NCBI GenBank assembly: GCA_036583965.1
Contig: JAZBQD010000014.1
Span: 27,137,490 to 27,201,489, forward strand
Source: Prunella strophiata
Taxonomy: Eukaryota; Chordata; Aves; Passeriformes; Prunellidae
Direction: 5' to 3'
DNA: 64,000 bases
Position 1 is the stretch's first letter, and every line of letters starts with the position of its first letter. The notes beneath the pieces are model-generated. The model worked only from the letters and a program-made list of their open reading frames with translations, ran no database searches and was not told the DNA's origin. The position numbers were made by a program, and so were the translations under genes. Shown piece after piece: positions 1 to 15,491 of this stretch.

Positions 1-3000
1 AAGTGCCTGTTTTTTGCCTGTCCTTTCTCCTGGAAGGGATGGGAATAAGCTGTCTGAGCCACCTGAGCTGCCCTCAGAACAGACATCTCCCTCCCTACAT
101 AGCTGGATGTGCCACTGCCCTGTGGTTGGGATCAGGGTGTGGTGCTGGCAGAGATTTCACCAGCGTGGAGAGAGACAGACAGGCATGTCACAAGGCCACT
201 GTCCATGTCTGTACCTTCCCCCTCCTTCCCCATGCCATTTGTGTGTGGGCACAGATTCATGGGGAGAAGGGAGGAGGAGACAGCACACCTATACCACCAC
301 CTAACACCATCAAAAATCTGGAGCCTCCAAAAACCACTGAAACTTTGCAGCTCTCTGCTCCATTCAGTCCACTTCCTTCTCTCTTGTCTCCCCAGACTAT
401 TGGCAATTCCCTGTCCCTGATATCTCTGCCACAGCCAACACCAGCCTTTCCACACAATCCCTACACCTGCACCTGGGTGGTGGTTGCACAGTGGGTTTGC
501 CTGTGCACTTGACATAAATGTTTCTGACCTCTGAGCAAAGTGCTCCTAGATTTCCCCTCTGATGTCTTAGCTCTGACCATGCTCTGCCAGCCCAAGCTCT
601 TGCTGAGAAGCCACGGGGAGCAAGTTGGAGCTGTCAGCTGTGCCCCAGCCCCATGGCACCACAATGCCAGCCCTGAAAAGCTGACAAAATCTCCAGCCAT
701 GAAAGCTGCTGCAAAAAAGAATTTACAGTCTCGGCAGACAGGTTGAGCAGAGGTTTGTGAGGAGGGAAACAGGAAAGCAGAAAGAAGAAAAATGACAGCC
801 CAACACAGAGAACATCAGTAATGTCTTCAGAGCTAGATGTGCTAAGATGGACCTGCATCTCAAAAAGGACAGGGTATGGCTAGGGGACCATGACTCACAG
901 AATGCAGGGCTGCACGATTTTGTGATAAACCACATAATCCATAAAAATCTTGAATTTAACTCTCTAAACACCTAGCTCAAATAAAAAATAATTTAGGATG
1001 TTACAGTCTGAATAAAACATTAAGACATATTAAATATTTGCAATGGTCCCCTCTAAGTTTATAAGCCCTGACTGTTGAAAATTTTAGACAGGGATGTGCC
1101 ACCTCTGAAGTAGGCCAAAATAATTGCAGTATAGTTGGTGACATATATATGGGATATGAGAAAAGGCATCCTTGCTAATACAGTGCTCTAAATTAAAATT
1201 GATTGAAGAATTTAAGAAAGATATTTGCAATTTTTCATGGAATGGAAATGGAAAGAAAAAAAAAGTTATCTTTCTCAGATATCCCAGTTTTGTGTTGTTT
1301 TGCTGATTAGAAACAGCCCAATTTCTTTTATGATACCATTTGTTACTGTACCACAAGGTCCCAATAAACATTTTAATAAACATCATAACCCAAGAACTCA
1401 TCATCTCTGGTTATGTCTCCATAAAAATTTATGACAGAATCATTCTGCCAGGGTTTCTGACTGAAGAACTTAACTTAGGATGGTTATTTATGAATTTTGT
1501 CTGGGGGACACATATTTGTAGAACAGTTGAATGCAGCTGGCTAATCACATCCTCCCCATACATCCATAGTGGAAGCCATCTAGACTTTTCTTTGGATGTT
1601 TTGTGCCTTCTGCCTCCCACAGTGGCCTGGTGCAAAAGGGGATGAGCAGTGGAGGGTTACAAGCCTGAGCCTGAGCTGCAGCTCAAGCCTGTGGATGAGA
1701 CACTGTCTGTACCTGGACATCGCCCTGCTGGCTGCAAGTGCTGCTGAGTGACTGCTAAACACCAGAAGGAGAATTCCAGTCCAGGCCTGCTGCCTATTGC
1801 CCTAGATGTATCCTAGAGCCTGCCTGACCTTTATGGTTTAAATACTGATGAGAAAATGCTTGAACTGACTTTACCCCACAACCCGATGCTGTTGTTTCCT
1901 CCCAGTTCATAGCTTCAGCTGGATAGTTTTGCACCCAGTCATGTTAGAAGCAGTGGGATTACTTTCATGTATGTCTTAACAATACTTAATGCCATAAAAC
2001 ACTTTGAAATAAGCTCTGGTATAAAGGCTTTCCCAGATTACAGAAGTGAAGGAGTAGTTCTTCCAACAGTGAAGTGGAGACTGGACCTGCCCATGGCTCT
2101 GGGCTGGGTGAGAAGCCAACAGCACCAATGGAGCAATTCATAAGGAAAGACAGAAAAGCAATAAGCAAGAAAGAAAAGGTCTTTCTGTCAGCCATGGTGA
2201 GGAGATTAGACATGGTGAGAGCCCAGTCCCAGTGCTCTGGGCAGGTGCTGGGTGTCCTCAGCTTCCATTTGCAATGGTATGATGGGAGAGATTGGGAGCC
2301 TGCAGGAACACTCAGCTCAATGCAGCAGCATCCCTGGGAGCTGCTGCTCAGTCTCCTCTTTTTAACTTCCATTTTTCTACTATTTCAGCTGCAGCATGAA
2401 AAAGTAAAATAGGAGGAAGGGATTTGATGCACACAGAGATGGTTCAGTTTCATAGTGGCAACAATCTGCCAAATTCCCAATATTAATTGGCCATATTTGT
2501 CTCCTCAATTGAAAAGAGACTTATCAGGAATGTGATTTATATAGAAGATTGCTGGTTTTATACCTCTTTATACAAAGCAGGCAATCTTGGCATAAATCAG
2601 CATTAAAGCATTTAAACAATAAGTTGTTAACTCATAAAACAGTAAGTCAGCTTCCACACAAGCCAAAATCAGTCACTGTCAGGTTCTGATCACTTGGTAG
2701 GAGTCTCCAGGCAATTTCTCTCACATCTGTGCCTTAAAAATAGATTTATCTCAATGCATGGGGGATTTAGCTCTGATTCTCATCAGGAAGAGGTCCATTT
2801 CCAGGCCATTTTTATAACAAAGTCATAGTCACACACAGGTGTAGGTTTTTATTGGGTTATTGGCTCAACTTTTTTTGGTTTTGTTTTTGTTTTTATTTTT
2901 TTTTTTTTAAAGGAAATGTCACTGTTTTATTTTTCATGAGTATTGCACCACAGAGACCAAAGTATATGGGCTTCACCACTGTGCCTTCATTTGTAAGTTG

Positions 3001-6000
3001 TTCTGTGGCTCAGTATATGACTGTTCTTTACTACATTGGCTTATGCAGCTTTTTCCTTCTTTATTTTCTTAGCATTACTTCCTACTGTACAGCTTAAGAC
3101 TAAAAATAAAGAATAAAATGACAATAAAGGCTCCCAGGGAAAAACAAAAGGGAGGAAACATGAAAAGGACTTGAGAAGAAAAGGCTATAAAAGCACAAAG
3201 TACAAAGGAGCCTAGAGTTGAAAAGATTATAGAATTAAGGGGGAAAACGTGCTAATGTAATCTTAAAAAAAAAGAAGGGAAATAATTCAAATGAAAAGCC
3301 ATCAAAAGGAAGATAAAAAGGAGGAACATTAAAAAAAAAGGAGATATTTTTAGACAGCCTGTTTAACATGAGGGGCCACCCTCAGGAAAGCCAGATGTAG
3401 TTTACTGAAATTATTATCCTAATAAAATGTGTAACAGAACAGAGAGCACCATAAAAACAGTTTTAATGGAGAACACAAAATGATCTTCTCCTTCCCTGTT
3501 GGTAACACCTTTGCTTTGTGCACAACTCCTGTAAAGGGTACTGGCATTCCCAGCTCGTTAGTTCTCCGCCAAAACAATGCCTGTGCAGCTCATACATATT
3601 TTTCTACATCAAAAATTCACTTTTCCTACCTACAAAACATGGGTATTATTTCTGCACTTGTTTCTCCCTGGGGAGAACAGGTGTATTAAGGGCTAATGGG
3701 GACCAGTCCTCAAGTCCTCTGCATGTGGAGAGAGTGCAGGGGATGCAGCCCTGCAGAGTGAGAGCAGTGTCCCCAGCCCTGCCTGCCCACTGCCCTTTCC
3801 CCAGGCTCATCCCAACAGGTACCTTTATTTATGTGATGCTCTTAGCAGGGTTAAAATCAAATGGCCACACTGAGGGCAGAAAGGGAGAAGCAGTTCTGCT
3901 TGGTAAAACACTGTCATTAATTTTCTACATTATAATCTTTCATTACAGTGCTATATTTAAAGCTAAGAAGTTTTTTTTTTTTTTTCCTTTGTTCATAGCC
4001 GCTATTTACAGAAATGTCTAGATTTCCTGAAATACTACATTTTTACTGGAAATCATTATGTTTCTCTTAACTTCAGAAAAGAGCTGTTAAAAAAAAGTGT
4101 AACACCTCTGTTCAAATGATATCATTATAAAAAAAGTAAGAGAATGAGTAGTCTTATTAGTTAAATCTTCATTTCCCATTTCTTTTTACTGGGGCCATAG
4201 TATAAAGCAGTTGAAAGGGCAGTTAGCTAAATTAACAAAAGAAACATTAATTGAGGACTATTAACCAGAAAGGTGCAAACTCAGTTTTTGGCTTCAGGAG
4301 CCAGTAAGTTATGTCACTAAGGCTACTGAAAACTGAAATATCACATGGTTCTTGCCTTGATTTAATCTTGCTTTAGACTGGAGGCAGATGGCTTAGATGC
4401 ACCATTGCGTGCAGCCTGGCATTTTAATATTGTGAAACCAGAAGACAAAGAACCAAAAACAGCTTTTTAAAAGTATTTGTCATGGGGATTTCATTGGCCT
4501 GCATTGCATCAGCAGCCACAGGTTGTCAATGCTAAACACCATTAAGGGTTAGGAGTATGAACTCCATGTTTTGCACTGCCACACAGAGCTCTGTCCAGGT
4601 TAGAGAAGAAGGTTGTCAGTGGAGAAACTTCTTGTTAGGTCTGCACATGTGCAGGGAAAGGCATTGACAAGGAAGGTAGGGCACAGAAATATTCAGAATT
4701 GGTGGGTGCAGTTCCCAGACAAGCTGGGCAGCTGCTTCTGATGTTCATGAAAACTTTTACACCATGGGTTACACACAGCCAAATCCTATCATGGCTGACA
4801 TAATCATTGCTAGGATGAGAATAAGGGAGGGGGAGAAAGGCTGAAATCAGGGAAGCCTAGACAGCAGGGAATTAAAGTTTAAAAATAGACCACTGTCAAG
4901 CTGTATTTGACATTTCCCAGATGCAAACCCCTGGTAGTTTAGAGCACTCAGGAGCAGGTGTAAAACCTCATTTCTACCCATGGTCTGATGTTGGACTTCA
5001 TCTCTGACAAACCCAAGCCATAAAGCCCTGGGAATGAGATTGCTGTCATCTAGGGAAGGACCCAAACACCTCTGTCATGTGTGCCACCAGGCAACCAAGA
5101 TGGTACAGCCAAACTAGAGAAGTAATGAAGACAAATCCTAAAACCGTGGTCTGCCTGCCTTGTGGGCTAAAGTCTGTTGGAGTAAGATCACTTATCAAAT
5201 CCACTAGAGAAAAATGAGAGGAATAGAAAAATAGTCTGCTGCAGAAACTCATTGCCGATCACAAGTGGATCTTTGGTGAACTATTTGGCAATGTGCAGGT
5301 GGGACAGAATGGCATGCAGCAGGCAGTTTCTCCCAGAAGGAGGTGTTTAGGGAGTTGACAGTAAAGGATGACAAAGAGAAAGCAATCAGAAGGTATTGGC
5401 TGGTTTACCAGTTCAGGACCCCGAGCCTTGGATTCCTCCTGAGCATGTGTATCTATTAAGGTAGGACTATGGCTCCCTCAGTTAAAAAAATAATTCTGTC
5501 TATTGGCATCAGTATAATGATTCTGTGGAAATGAAAATACATGAAGCATTTCCCAAATGGTCATGCATATGGTTATGCTTGACTTCAAAGTTGAGTGCAT
5601 TTCTATGACCTGTCTCCCTGCACTCTGCCTTTTCCCAAGGGAAGAAATTCTCCGATTCTTTTGTACCTTTCCTTATGTTTCTAGTGTTAACTCCACTCTT
5701 CTTTAGCAACACATTCTCCTTTCTATAAGAAGTCTGAAAGCAAACTCCCATGTGAAGAATGGTGTCAATATTCCCCTCCACAACCTCCTTGTCTTTAAAC
5801 AGTAAAATTGTTGACACATGGCTCAGAATATGAATATTTGATCAAAATGAAGCTTCAGTGATTCCAGAAATTTCACATCCCCAAGCATCTTTTTGGCAGA
5901 TGGCCAGTAATCATCTACATTTTTTTCCATTTGGATCCACCTTGTTTCAGGTTTAATGCCCTTAGAATAGAACAACCATTATGGAAATTAGTTAGCAGCT

Positions 6001-9000
6001 GCTGTACATCAATGTTTAGAAAATTAATATTACCCACATTACACAGCACAGAAGCTGAATTTTAATGAAGCATGGAAACTATAAGCAAATTGGCCTTTCA
6101 CCTCATCAGAGAAATAGTCAAACACTACTTTTTCTGAGAAAACTTGTAATTTTCACCAGAATTCTCTGGACATGATAACAGAAATACAGTATTTTCATTA
6201 TTACAAAAAGAATTAAATGCTTCAGCAGATTAAAGATGACAATAGAATCTAAACTATTACATCTTCTTACTGCTAAGCTTTAAAAATATTTTCTCTTAGT
6301 CATATGACAGTAGAAATGACAATGCTTTATAAAAACAGCTCTAACACATGAAGAGAAATTATCAGATATATGCTGGGAGCAAAAGTGATCTAACCAGCCA
6401 GTTGAGGTTTGAAGTTTCCTCTGGTTTAGGAGCCATTACCAGTCCATACCAAGAAGGCAGCAGTATCAGGCCCTCACTGACTTTTTGGTTGCTGGCTTCT
6501 TTGCTTTCCAGCTTTTCATCAGCATTTTCTTCTTTTTATTGAACTCTCAAAAATGTTCGATTCTGACCTCTGTAATTTAAATCATATATCTTCTTTTAGA
6601 TTCTAAGACAGTTATAACTAGATTACAGGAAAAACAGAAGGGGTGAATTTATTATACTCAAGCAATGTATCATGGACATTTTAATTTCAGCTAGAAGCAT
6701 TTAGTTAGTGCATTTTTCTCTTATTAAAAAAAAATACAAAAGCCGACTTAGAAAAACTTGCAGGGTGTCTTTCTGCAAAGACTTTCTAAAAATAATTTTA
6801 TAACCTTTTTAAAACACCATCCTAGCGTGTGTTTCTGTGTATGTGCCTGTGTAGTGTTGTGCATTTTGTAAACATGCATCAAGACTGCCAGTAAAAATTT
6901 ACCTTGAGGGTACATTTATTCTATAAATGGCAGTGAGTACAAGAAAGCCTTTGGATGGAAAATTATGCAGTTTCTAGCAGAACTATTTACTGGAGTACAA
7001 AGTTAGAGGAACAGGTCTGAACGCTGTAGTAGCCAAATTTAGGTTTTACTCACATTTAGTTGGCAATAAAAAAGGCCTGAAACTCTCAAAAGTTAATAAA
7101 TGTGAAATAAAAAAAGGCATCAGGAAGACATTACAAGGCTCAAATAACTGTACTATAAGCTGACTCACCTGGCTGCAGCAGGAATGCTTGGTGTGTGGGG
7201 ATTCAAATTAATGGAACTTTGGATGAATAAGAAAGTCTGCTTATCATTTCCCTCAGACACAATGCTGATTAGAAGACTGCAGCAGAACCATAAAGTGCTA
7301 TAAAATTACTTAAAGGTCATCGCATGTTGTAATAAACTGTAACCTAATTTATTTTTTCTTTAATGCTGACATGAATCTGCTGAAACTAAAAAAGCAGGTA
7401 ACTTTCTCAATTAATGTCAAAATGTTCCATTTTATTTTATAGGTTGTTTTACCCATTCTAAGTTGAAATGATGCTTTATTATGGTATCATTTTATGAGCC
7501 CAAAGAGACATTTTGACATTTAGCATAATCTTCCAGAAAATCAGTAGAGAAATGGTTACAAAAGGTGTACTGAAACAAAATGTAGGAAAGATTACATTAT
7601 AAATAGGAGTGGTGAATGAAGTATTGTTTTTTCCCCACTTCAGATGTGGGGGCTGCATTTCCCCTGCTTTGTCTATACTTTTCAGCACTGTCTTTGAAAT
7701 AAAAGGCAAGCAACTTGCAAGAGACCTTTGAAAAGCAATAAAAATCCTTCTTCAGACTTCATTTTGTCTCGTTATTTTACCTGTAACCATTTCATGACAG
7801 TCTAGTGCAGAGGTATTATGGATTTCAACTGCAATTTATGGGCAGTCTCTGCTCCTTGCTGGGGCACTGTGGCTGAAGAGACAAGACATGAAGGATTGAA
7901 CAGTCTCATTTAAAGAACCTCTTTCTCATGGCCCCCTCTGTGACTGGGCACTCAAGCACCCCAATTCTGGCCACCACAATGTGAGGGTGGGAGGATGCTG
8001 GCAGCCCCTCTCCCTCCACTGGCCTTTGTCCCCTGCCCCTCTGCTGCTCCCCCCCTCAGCTGTAATTCATTGCTGTGGCTCAGGGGCAGAGATGCAGGGC
8101 AGAGGTGACTGACATACCCTGCTTTGGCTCTTTCAAGGACATGGCCACAGGGTGCTCCCACGCTGGCCCCTTCCCTGGCTCCCAGCCACGGCTGCCAGCA
8201 TGCTGGCCACATGCCCTGCACATCTCTGAAGCCAAGGGGTGTTTAAAAATACCCCATAAGGTTCATTGAAGCCTGGTGCTTTAGGGATTGGCAGAGAATC
8301 AGTCCTTCTTAATTGAAAGTTTTAATTTACTTTTGAGCCACCCCTTAGGTTCCCAGAACAATCCTGGCTTACTCTATGTGTCTTCAGAAGGACATTTCTC
8401 ATTTTCCTGTGCCCACTAGAGACCTAAGAGCTGGAATTGACACTGGGAAGATGCTTTCTTCTGGAGGTAGAGGTTGGAGGAGTGGAAGGCAGTGGCAGTG
8501 GTCTGGAAAGCTCCCCAGGAATCAGGGCTAAGTCCAGATGGGTCTCACTGTCCTTGGATCTTCATCTCTCTTCCCTGGCAAGGAAGTGGGAGGTTGTACT
8601 TCACTAAGTATTAATCACTAAATGCTGACGTCATGCCAGGGATTTCTCTGTTTTTTCAGGGACTCAGTGGCAGCTCACAGCTGCCTAAGACTGAGCAGTG
8701 GCTCCTGTCTGCCAATGGACATCAAATGTTTTAAAGCACAGGATGTGTGTGTGGAGCCAGCAGTCCAGAAGGGTGAGGGGAAAGGTGTAAGGAAAGGCCA
8801 TTGCTGGTTCTGCCTGGGGGACCATGAACATCTACTCAGTGCCAGAGGTGCCTTGTGCCATGTCTGGGGTTAGGAAGAGCTGGGGAGAGCAAGCTATGGA
8901 GGGTTGAACATTCAGGAGGACACTGTGAACACAAAATTCAATCCCTACAGCTGACATGTTGTCTAGGATCCCCAAATAAACTGTGTTGGGCAGTGTTAGA

Positions 9001-12000
9001 AAAGGGACCAAGACCTACAGTGTGTGTGATGAGTGGCCAAGGATAACCACTCAGGAAGTCCACCATCAGGGAGAAGGTGTGGAGCTCACACCCAGAACAA
9101 TGCCACTCTTCTCTTGCACTAGGAAGGGGCAAGTGGAGATAGTACCATCCCACTTCTGCACTCACTTTGGAGATCTGGACCTCAAGTCAGTTGGGCAGGG
9201 GAAAAAATCTTCACCAATCTCAGCACCACAGGAAGGGTGTTTGACTGCTGGGGGTGGGGGAGGGATGTGGTTGATCACCATCATCTCCCCCTGCCAGGTA
9301 CACATTGTTCAGGGTTTGGAATGGTGAGAGCACCCGGTCCCTGCACGCTTTTCAAACTGCCAGCAGCAATTTTTTTTGGGAATTTAAACACTGCCAAGTG
9401 ATACAGAGGACAGTGAAACAATCATTTTGGACAAATAAACTTTCTGCTGAGTGAATTTCCTTTGATTTCCCTGTAAACCTCAGGTATTTTCTGCTCTGGT
9501 GGTGGTTACTGGAAAGGCATGAAAATGCACTGATGGAACAAAAGGAGAGGAGAAAAAAATAGAGAAAAGAGGGAAAAAGAGGGAGGCGTGGGTGTTGCAC
9601 AGTTAAAGGCAAATGTTAGAAGAGAGGGCATATAATTGAGGTATAAGGCTGGAATCCCTATTGATCCAACGAGCCTCACAAGCTGCTTTCTCACCATGTG
9701 TTAAATCACCAGATCCCTTCCCCAGCACACCTTGTAATGCACAGCCAGCCAGTTTTCATCCTAAATGATATGCTTGCAAAACCTCCAGTAGGCCTCATTA
9801 GCAGGGAGCTGCTAGTATGTGCAGACGTGTTGCATTGAACTTGTATTTCACAGGCACTATTTTAATGTCCTTGCTATGACTGCAGCTGCAATTTTGAAAG
9901 ATTATACCAACTCCACGTGGCCACAACTTTCTCTCTGCCCCAAGGGAGAGGACAGCAGTCACAGATCAGGGCATGGGGCATTTCTGCTTTCCTGTGTTAA
10001 TAAGAAGGCTGTATCTGAAGAGCCACTTTTGTAAAGAACACCGTGTTCAGTTTTCCTCCAGCCCTGATGCTGAACTGATCAATACTAAATCTAAATTATA
10101 ATGATGGCCCTTGTGAAGCTTGCAAATGTTATGTCAACATGTCTTAATAGCTTTGGCTTCCTGAGCAGTCTTATTAGCTGCAACCTTCTCTGCTTCTGCT
10201 ATTCTCTTAACTACTTCCACCTATGGACCCCCATCTCTAAAAATGCTGACCACTTCTTCCATCCCTCTTGCTCTCTTCCTCCAGTTGTGGCTTCTGTCCT
10301 GTTGGTTCCTGTCATGTGAGAGCTCTCCGGCAAGGACATGCAAGAAAAAGAGAAGAAAAGGGAAGAAAACAAAATTAATTCCCCTGCCTATTCTCCCCCT
10401 CCCTGCAACTGATGAACCAAAGAAGGAAATAATTGCTACTTTCTTTTAATAACACCACGTTTACAGAAATTTCCATAAAGATGATTCAGAAAGGAATGCA
10501 TGGATTTCTTCTCTGTGGGGTGTCAAAAATGGTTTGCATTGTTCTGTAATGTAATGTTATTAGTGCTCCATCTAATTTATATTTGCATTTCCCTGTCTCC
10601 AGGGCAAATTTTTACAACTCACTGGCAAAGTACTGAATGAAGAAGTGCTGCAGTCCTAAAGAACAGTTCCTAGCAAGCTTTCAAGCCATTCATTAATTGC
10701 CAAGGGGCCAAACCTGAAAGGTGTTGAAGGACTCCAAAGAAACCCTGCGTATTCTCCATCCTCATGTAGAGCACAGGGCACACAGCACTGGAGAAGTGTT
10801 TGATTATTGTGGTTGTAACATGGAAACTGGAAATGAACAGACTCTGTGTCTGTAGCCTGAATTTGCTGTAAATGGGGAAGGGCTGCTTCCCCACTTACCA
10901 CTGGAAAGGAAGTTGAAAGTGGAACAGAGGCAGGTGAAAGAGGAGTGACAGCTGGAAAATCACCATTTTCTGTGGTGTCTCACTGCCAGGGCAGGTGTCA
11001 CATCCACATGTGTGGCGGGATAGTTTAGGCAAACAAGCCTTCATTAATTGAATACTTACAAACTCTAGACTATACAAATACTAATTGTAGCAGAGTTTCT
11101 CCTGCCAGTTACTGTGTAGGCACAGAGTCTCTATCCCAATGGAACAATACAGGGAAGATAGGAAATAATACTAATGTTATTAATGAATTATTCTGAAGTA
11201 GCTGTAAACTCTCCTTTATGTGCACTGGGAAATAGATGCCAAGAAAAGTAAATTACTTTCTCAAAAGTCAGATAGGAAGTGAGTGGCAGTGGGGAGGAGG
11301 ACATGAATCCCATGAATCTCAGTCACATTCTTTATGCTCAAACCATTTTCCACTTTTCAGATATCATCTCTATAAAAAGTATAAATATCTGTACATAAAC
11401 CCCCTACATAAATTAAACACCACCAAATGGATTCTTAATTCTGAGACTAAGTGTATGGCATTTCAAGAATTTGCCCAGCAGCTCAGGTCAAGCTAATTTG
11501 GGTTTCACAACAAAAGCTGCAGAAACCCCTGAATAGTCACCAAGGGACAATGGTTACTTTCTTCTTCCAGGAAAGAGCTCAGGCTTCACAGCCTGTGGAA
11601 AAAAGAAAATGTACTAAAAATCACCAGGGCTGGGAGAGAAAGAAACATAATGTGAGGTTTCTGCTGTAAATACCTGATCAAAAGGCAAGAAAAGAAGAAA
11701 GCAGCAGCTTCCTAACCTTTCTGGGCAGCAGAAAATTGTGATGATTTCTGTGTCTGTGATGCCAAGGTGGCTGCTTTGCTTCCTAACAAGAGAGTATTAT
11801 AGTCCAATTAAAATAGGATAAGCTTGTTCCTCCTGTTCTTTAATGTCAATAACTCAAGACTGCGGTTTATGGCAAACTCCATTCACATAATGGGGAAGCT
11901 GCACCTGCTTAAACATCAGGTCTTAATTTAGACAAAAATCTTTATGGATGCACCTCAGATTTTGTTTCATTAAGATGACTCTACATGCTTCACTGGGTGC

Positions 12001-15000
12001 TAACCTTTCAGATATATTTGCAAAGCAAAAGAATGTAATATTTCCAGACTTAACCTGTGTGTCTTACTAGCAACTCAAGCTTTATGTTCCCGTATTTTAA
12101 GGAAACCCTTAATTAATTCAAGGTAAAGAACCAGAATCATGTATTTTTTTCCTTAATAGGGATTCAAAGAATCCATCCACCTGTTCAGAATAGAGGACGA
12201 GCCAAAATTTCATGTCAGGAGTAACAATTATGTCTGTAAAGAAACAACTTTTCCTCCACTTCTCCCTTTATTTGGCCCATCCTTCCTGTTCTGAAATGAA
12301 GATATAATCTGTAGAACGAGTCTTCAGCAAATTCAGCAAGTATCATTTGCAAAAATCACACCAAGTTAAAAAAAGAAACTGATTTCCACTTCAGCAGCTT
12401 GAAGTTTAGGTCAGAGGTGAAGCAATGCAGACACTTGTGTTTATAAATATTATTGAGCTCTAAGACATAGTGGAAGTTGTATTTTAAAATTGAGGTAAAC
12501 ACTGGCCAAAGGAATGTCCTGTTATTTAACTGTTTGGACACCAAAAATAATGAGGATGGCTCTCACAATGGAAAAGAACATCCATCTCAGGGCTGGCCTC
12601 TCCCTTTGTTCACTCCTCCATAGATCCACCTCTCTCTGTTCCTCTGGCTTTGGTAGTCAGCAAGCAATTTTCTCCATGGCAGGAGGATTTCTGCAGGCTG
12701 GTGACAAACATTTTCCCACTCACAAGAGTGAGATTCTCCATAAGGAACAAAAACCTTATACAGCATCCTCATAAATTATGTTTCTATATACTGGGCTCCT
12801 AAGGGCAATGGGATTGGTTGGAGACTATATAAAGCCATTATGCATTTAGGACCAAGTCCCTGAGATAATAATTTAATAGCTGGGCCATGTTTTCAAGAGG
12901 AAGATTAGAAACTCACAGTAAAACATGGAAACTGACCTTCAGCTCAACATTTACAGCTTCTTCAGCCTGGGTACCCACAGGCTTTGATTATGACTTTCAG
13001 TAGACCCAAAGTCTGGCTCTGCATGAAGGGTGCCTAAATAAATCCCTGAAGATCATGCACATGGCAAGACAAAGAACCATGTGCCCTTTTTTTTGGTTCA
13101 CCTCTCTGGCTGCATATATGCATCCCCATGTTCTTTGAAGACTTTCTTTTCTCGAATATTTGCTCCAGGTATAGTCCTGCAGTTCTGCCCCAGAAAACAC
13201 CCTCACCACTGTCCATGGATTTTGCTAAGCTGATCAAACAGACACCACACAAAGAATTTTTTCTGGTTGAGTCATGTGCAGAGGTTTCCATGCCTTTCCT
13301 CTGCCTCAGTGCAGTATCTGCTGGCTTAGTTTGGACCAGATTAGTGGCATCTGGAGCTAATGCTGCACTCAGAGAAATCCACTGATGTAATGCTTTCAGC
13401 TGCATGGGAACAAGGAGCTGGTGTCTGGCAGTCATACCCAATGTCCCCACAGCCACTGCTTCAGGGGCTGACCAGGGCCACGGACAGCTGGGACACAGTA
13501 GATAGGTCAGAGCAGTATTTGTTACAGGCATTCTGCCTTAAAAGTGCCCGAATTTTCACACAGGTTAGAAAGAGTGAGCAAACATTTGCAAATGAATCCC
13601 CTACAGTCCTGAGTCTAGACAAAGCCAGTGAATGGGTGTTTAAGTTGGATTTGGAGGATTCGGCAACCAGCCAGGCCACTTCTTCCCTATTTGTAGCAAG
13701 GTGTTAAAAATAGGATAAGGTCCAGAAGGCTCAGATCTGCCCTTCAAAAAAATCCATATAATTGAGGAGTTTCTCTCACTGACACGTTTCTATTTCTGTT
13801 GTCAAAAGGAAAGAAAAACTAATAATGTTGGGGTTTAATAACAGAATATCCCTGACATACAGAAGGTCTTTAGATTTTGATTGGGAGATTACAAGGTAGG
13901 CTGCTGTTACCTGTGCGTAGTAAATGGTGCAGAGTGAAATCATAACTGAAGGGCTGAGGTGCAGGTCAGACATGCCACAAATAAAAAAAAATAAAAGAGT
14001 GAGAGAGCTATAATATCTTTCATTTCTCTTTCACCCTGCAGGGTTTTAGGAACAGTAATAAGTAAATAGGTTTACAGCTGTCCACACATGAGGGGTTTTT
14101 GATCACCAATGTGGCTATATTTTTCAGACATGATAAGTTTAGGACCATAGGTTTTTAATGACCAGAACTGGTCCAAATTTCAGCCTTAGTATCACACCAG
14201 AAGTTCATGATTACTGTCTAAAACACCAATGAGAATGAAAGTGGTAAAATACCTATTATAGGACCTGATTTGCTGCTTTGCATCCTTATTATTTGTTGCA
14301 ATCAAAAACAAACAAACAAAAAGTACTCATCTTAAAATGGAAGCTCGGTGCTATAAATAAAAATTCCCTGTGAGATTTTTGAAAGATATGCATTCAGTTT
14401 ACTGAAAAAAACCCATATTTTTCTTTCTGTCACCAGAGTAGAGACAATATAACTACACATGAACATACTGCATTCTGACTCAAACACTTCCCTGGAGAAT
14501 TTTCAGTTAAATTTTTATTTTACAATTTTTATAGTCAGCGATGATACTTAAATCACAAAAATAACACAGTTTAACTTGAAGCTATAAGGCTAAATCTCCA
14601 CTTTTGATCAAAAAATCTTGAATTGACTTTAAAAATGAGTGAATTCATGTGGCATTTATGGTGCTGGAATATGTAGGGAGTGTTTGGATGTCATTTTTAT
14701 AAGGGCACTACTTATAGTAACTGAAGCTGCTATAAATTGAATTATGGAATATGAAAGTCCTTAAGGTTTATGGTAGAGTTTGTGACTGCTGAAATGAAGA
14801 CAAAGAACTTGAGATAGCAGGTGTGTCAGCAGCACAGAGGCTAAGTATGATTCATTTTGTTGTAAAATTAAAATACAGTATTTTCTGCAAATATTTGAAT
14901 TCCATTGTAGGTGAATAAATCCTGGTTTTCTATTAATTCATACTGAAAAGATGCCTCTTTGCCTCTTTGACGTTGAATAGACTATATTGCACTATAAAGT

Positions 15001-15491
15001 TTTAGTGCTGTTATTTCTTTTGCCACTAATACTTTTACAGTTTCACAGCTATTACACTGCCATGCTCCTTGGACTTGAAAATATGTTCTGTGCACTGATC
15101 CCACAGAATCTGTTTATGCATTTCACTCTCCTGAGTTTGTTCATTAGAGCAGTAATTACTTGCAGGAGCAGAGCTTGCCTTTTCAGGTCCTAAAACATGC
15201 TACTCTACTCTAATTAGGTTCTTTGAAGCCACCACATCCTGTAAATAATTCAAACATATCTGATTCATGCAAACACATCCAAATGACCTGTAAATATAAT
15301 TTCATATACAACAGATATTGGGATACCAATTCCTAGATTTCTGTCTCTTCTGAAGTGCTGGAGATGCAACAGGGACTGCTGTTGTACTGGGATCTTTTGG
15401 GGTCAAAAAGTGCCCTGGTGTCCCAGCTCCTCCATGCCAGCACCAGGCAGGGTCCAGCTTTAGCTTCAGCAGCAAGACAGCAGCTTGATAT
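1..15491. other. Anonymous non-coding region, no gene recognised
   Basis: I found no protein-coding exon, RNA gene or named transposon here. The longest open frames are 169 aa at 3-512 (+), 167 aa at 3518-4021 (+) and 165 aa at 13034-13531 (-). They have no domain I know, are cut by low-complexity runs, and overlap equally long frames in other phases. Patches at 1-700, 7920-8240 and 8600-9300 are noticeably richer in G+C than the AT-rich surroundings but show no splice-bounded coding block. T-rich tracts lie at 2870-2908 and 3971-3985. Non-coding exons or enhancers could be present and would be invisible to this kind of reading. Confidence 0.7.
2870..2908. repeat. T-rich low-complexity tract
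   Basis: Interrupted T run, with G interruptions in the first half and an almost pure T stretch in the second half, followed by AAAGG. No retroposon body is recognisable beside it on either side. Confidence 0.8.

Noticed and set aside
13034..13531. 165-aa minus-strand open frame, among the longest in the window
   Set aside because: No domain or motif, overlapped by plus-strand frames at 13128-13385 and 13360-13707 that are equally featureless.
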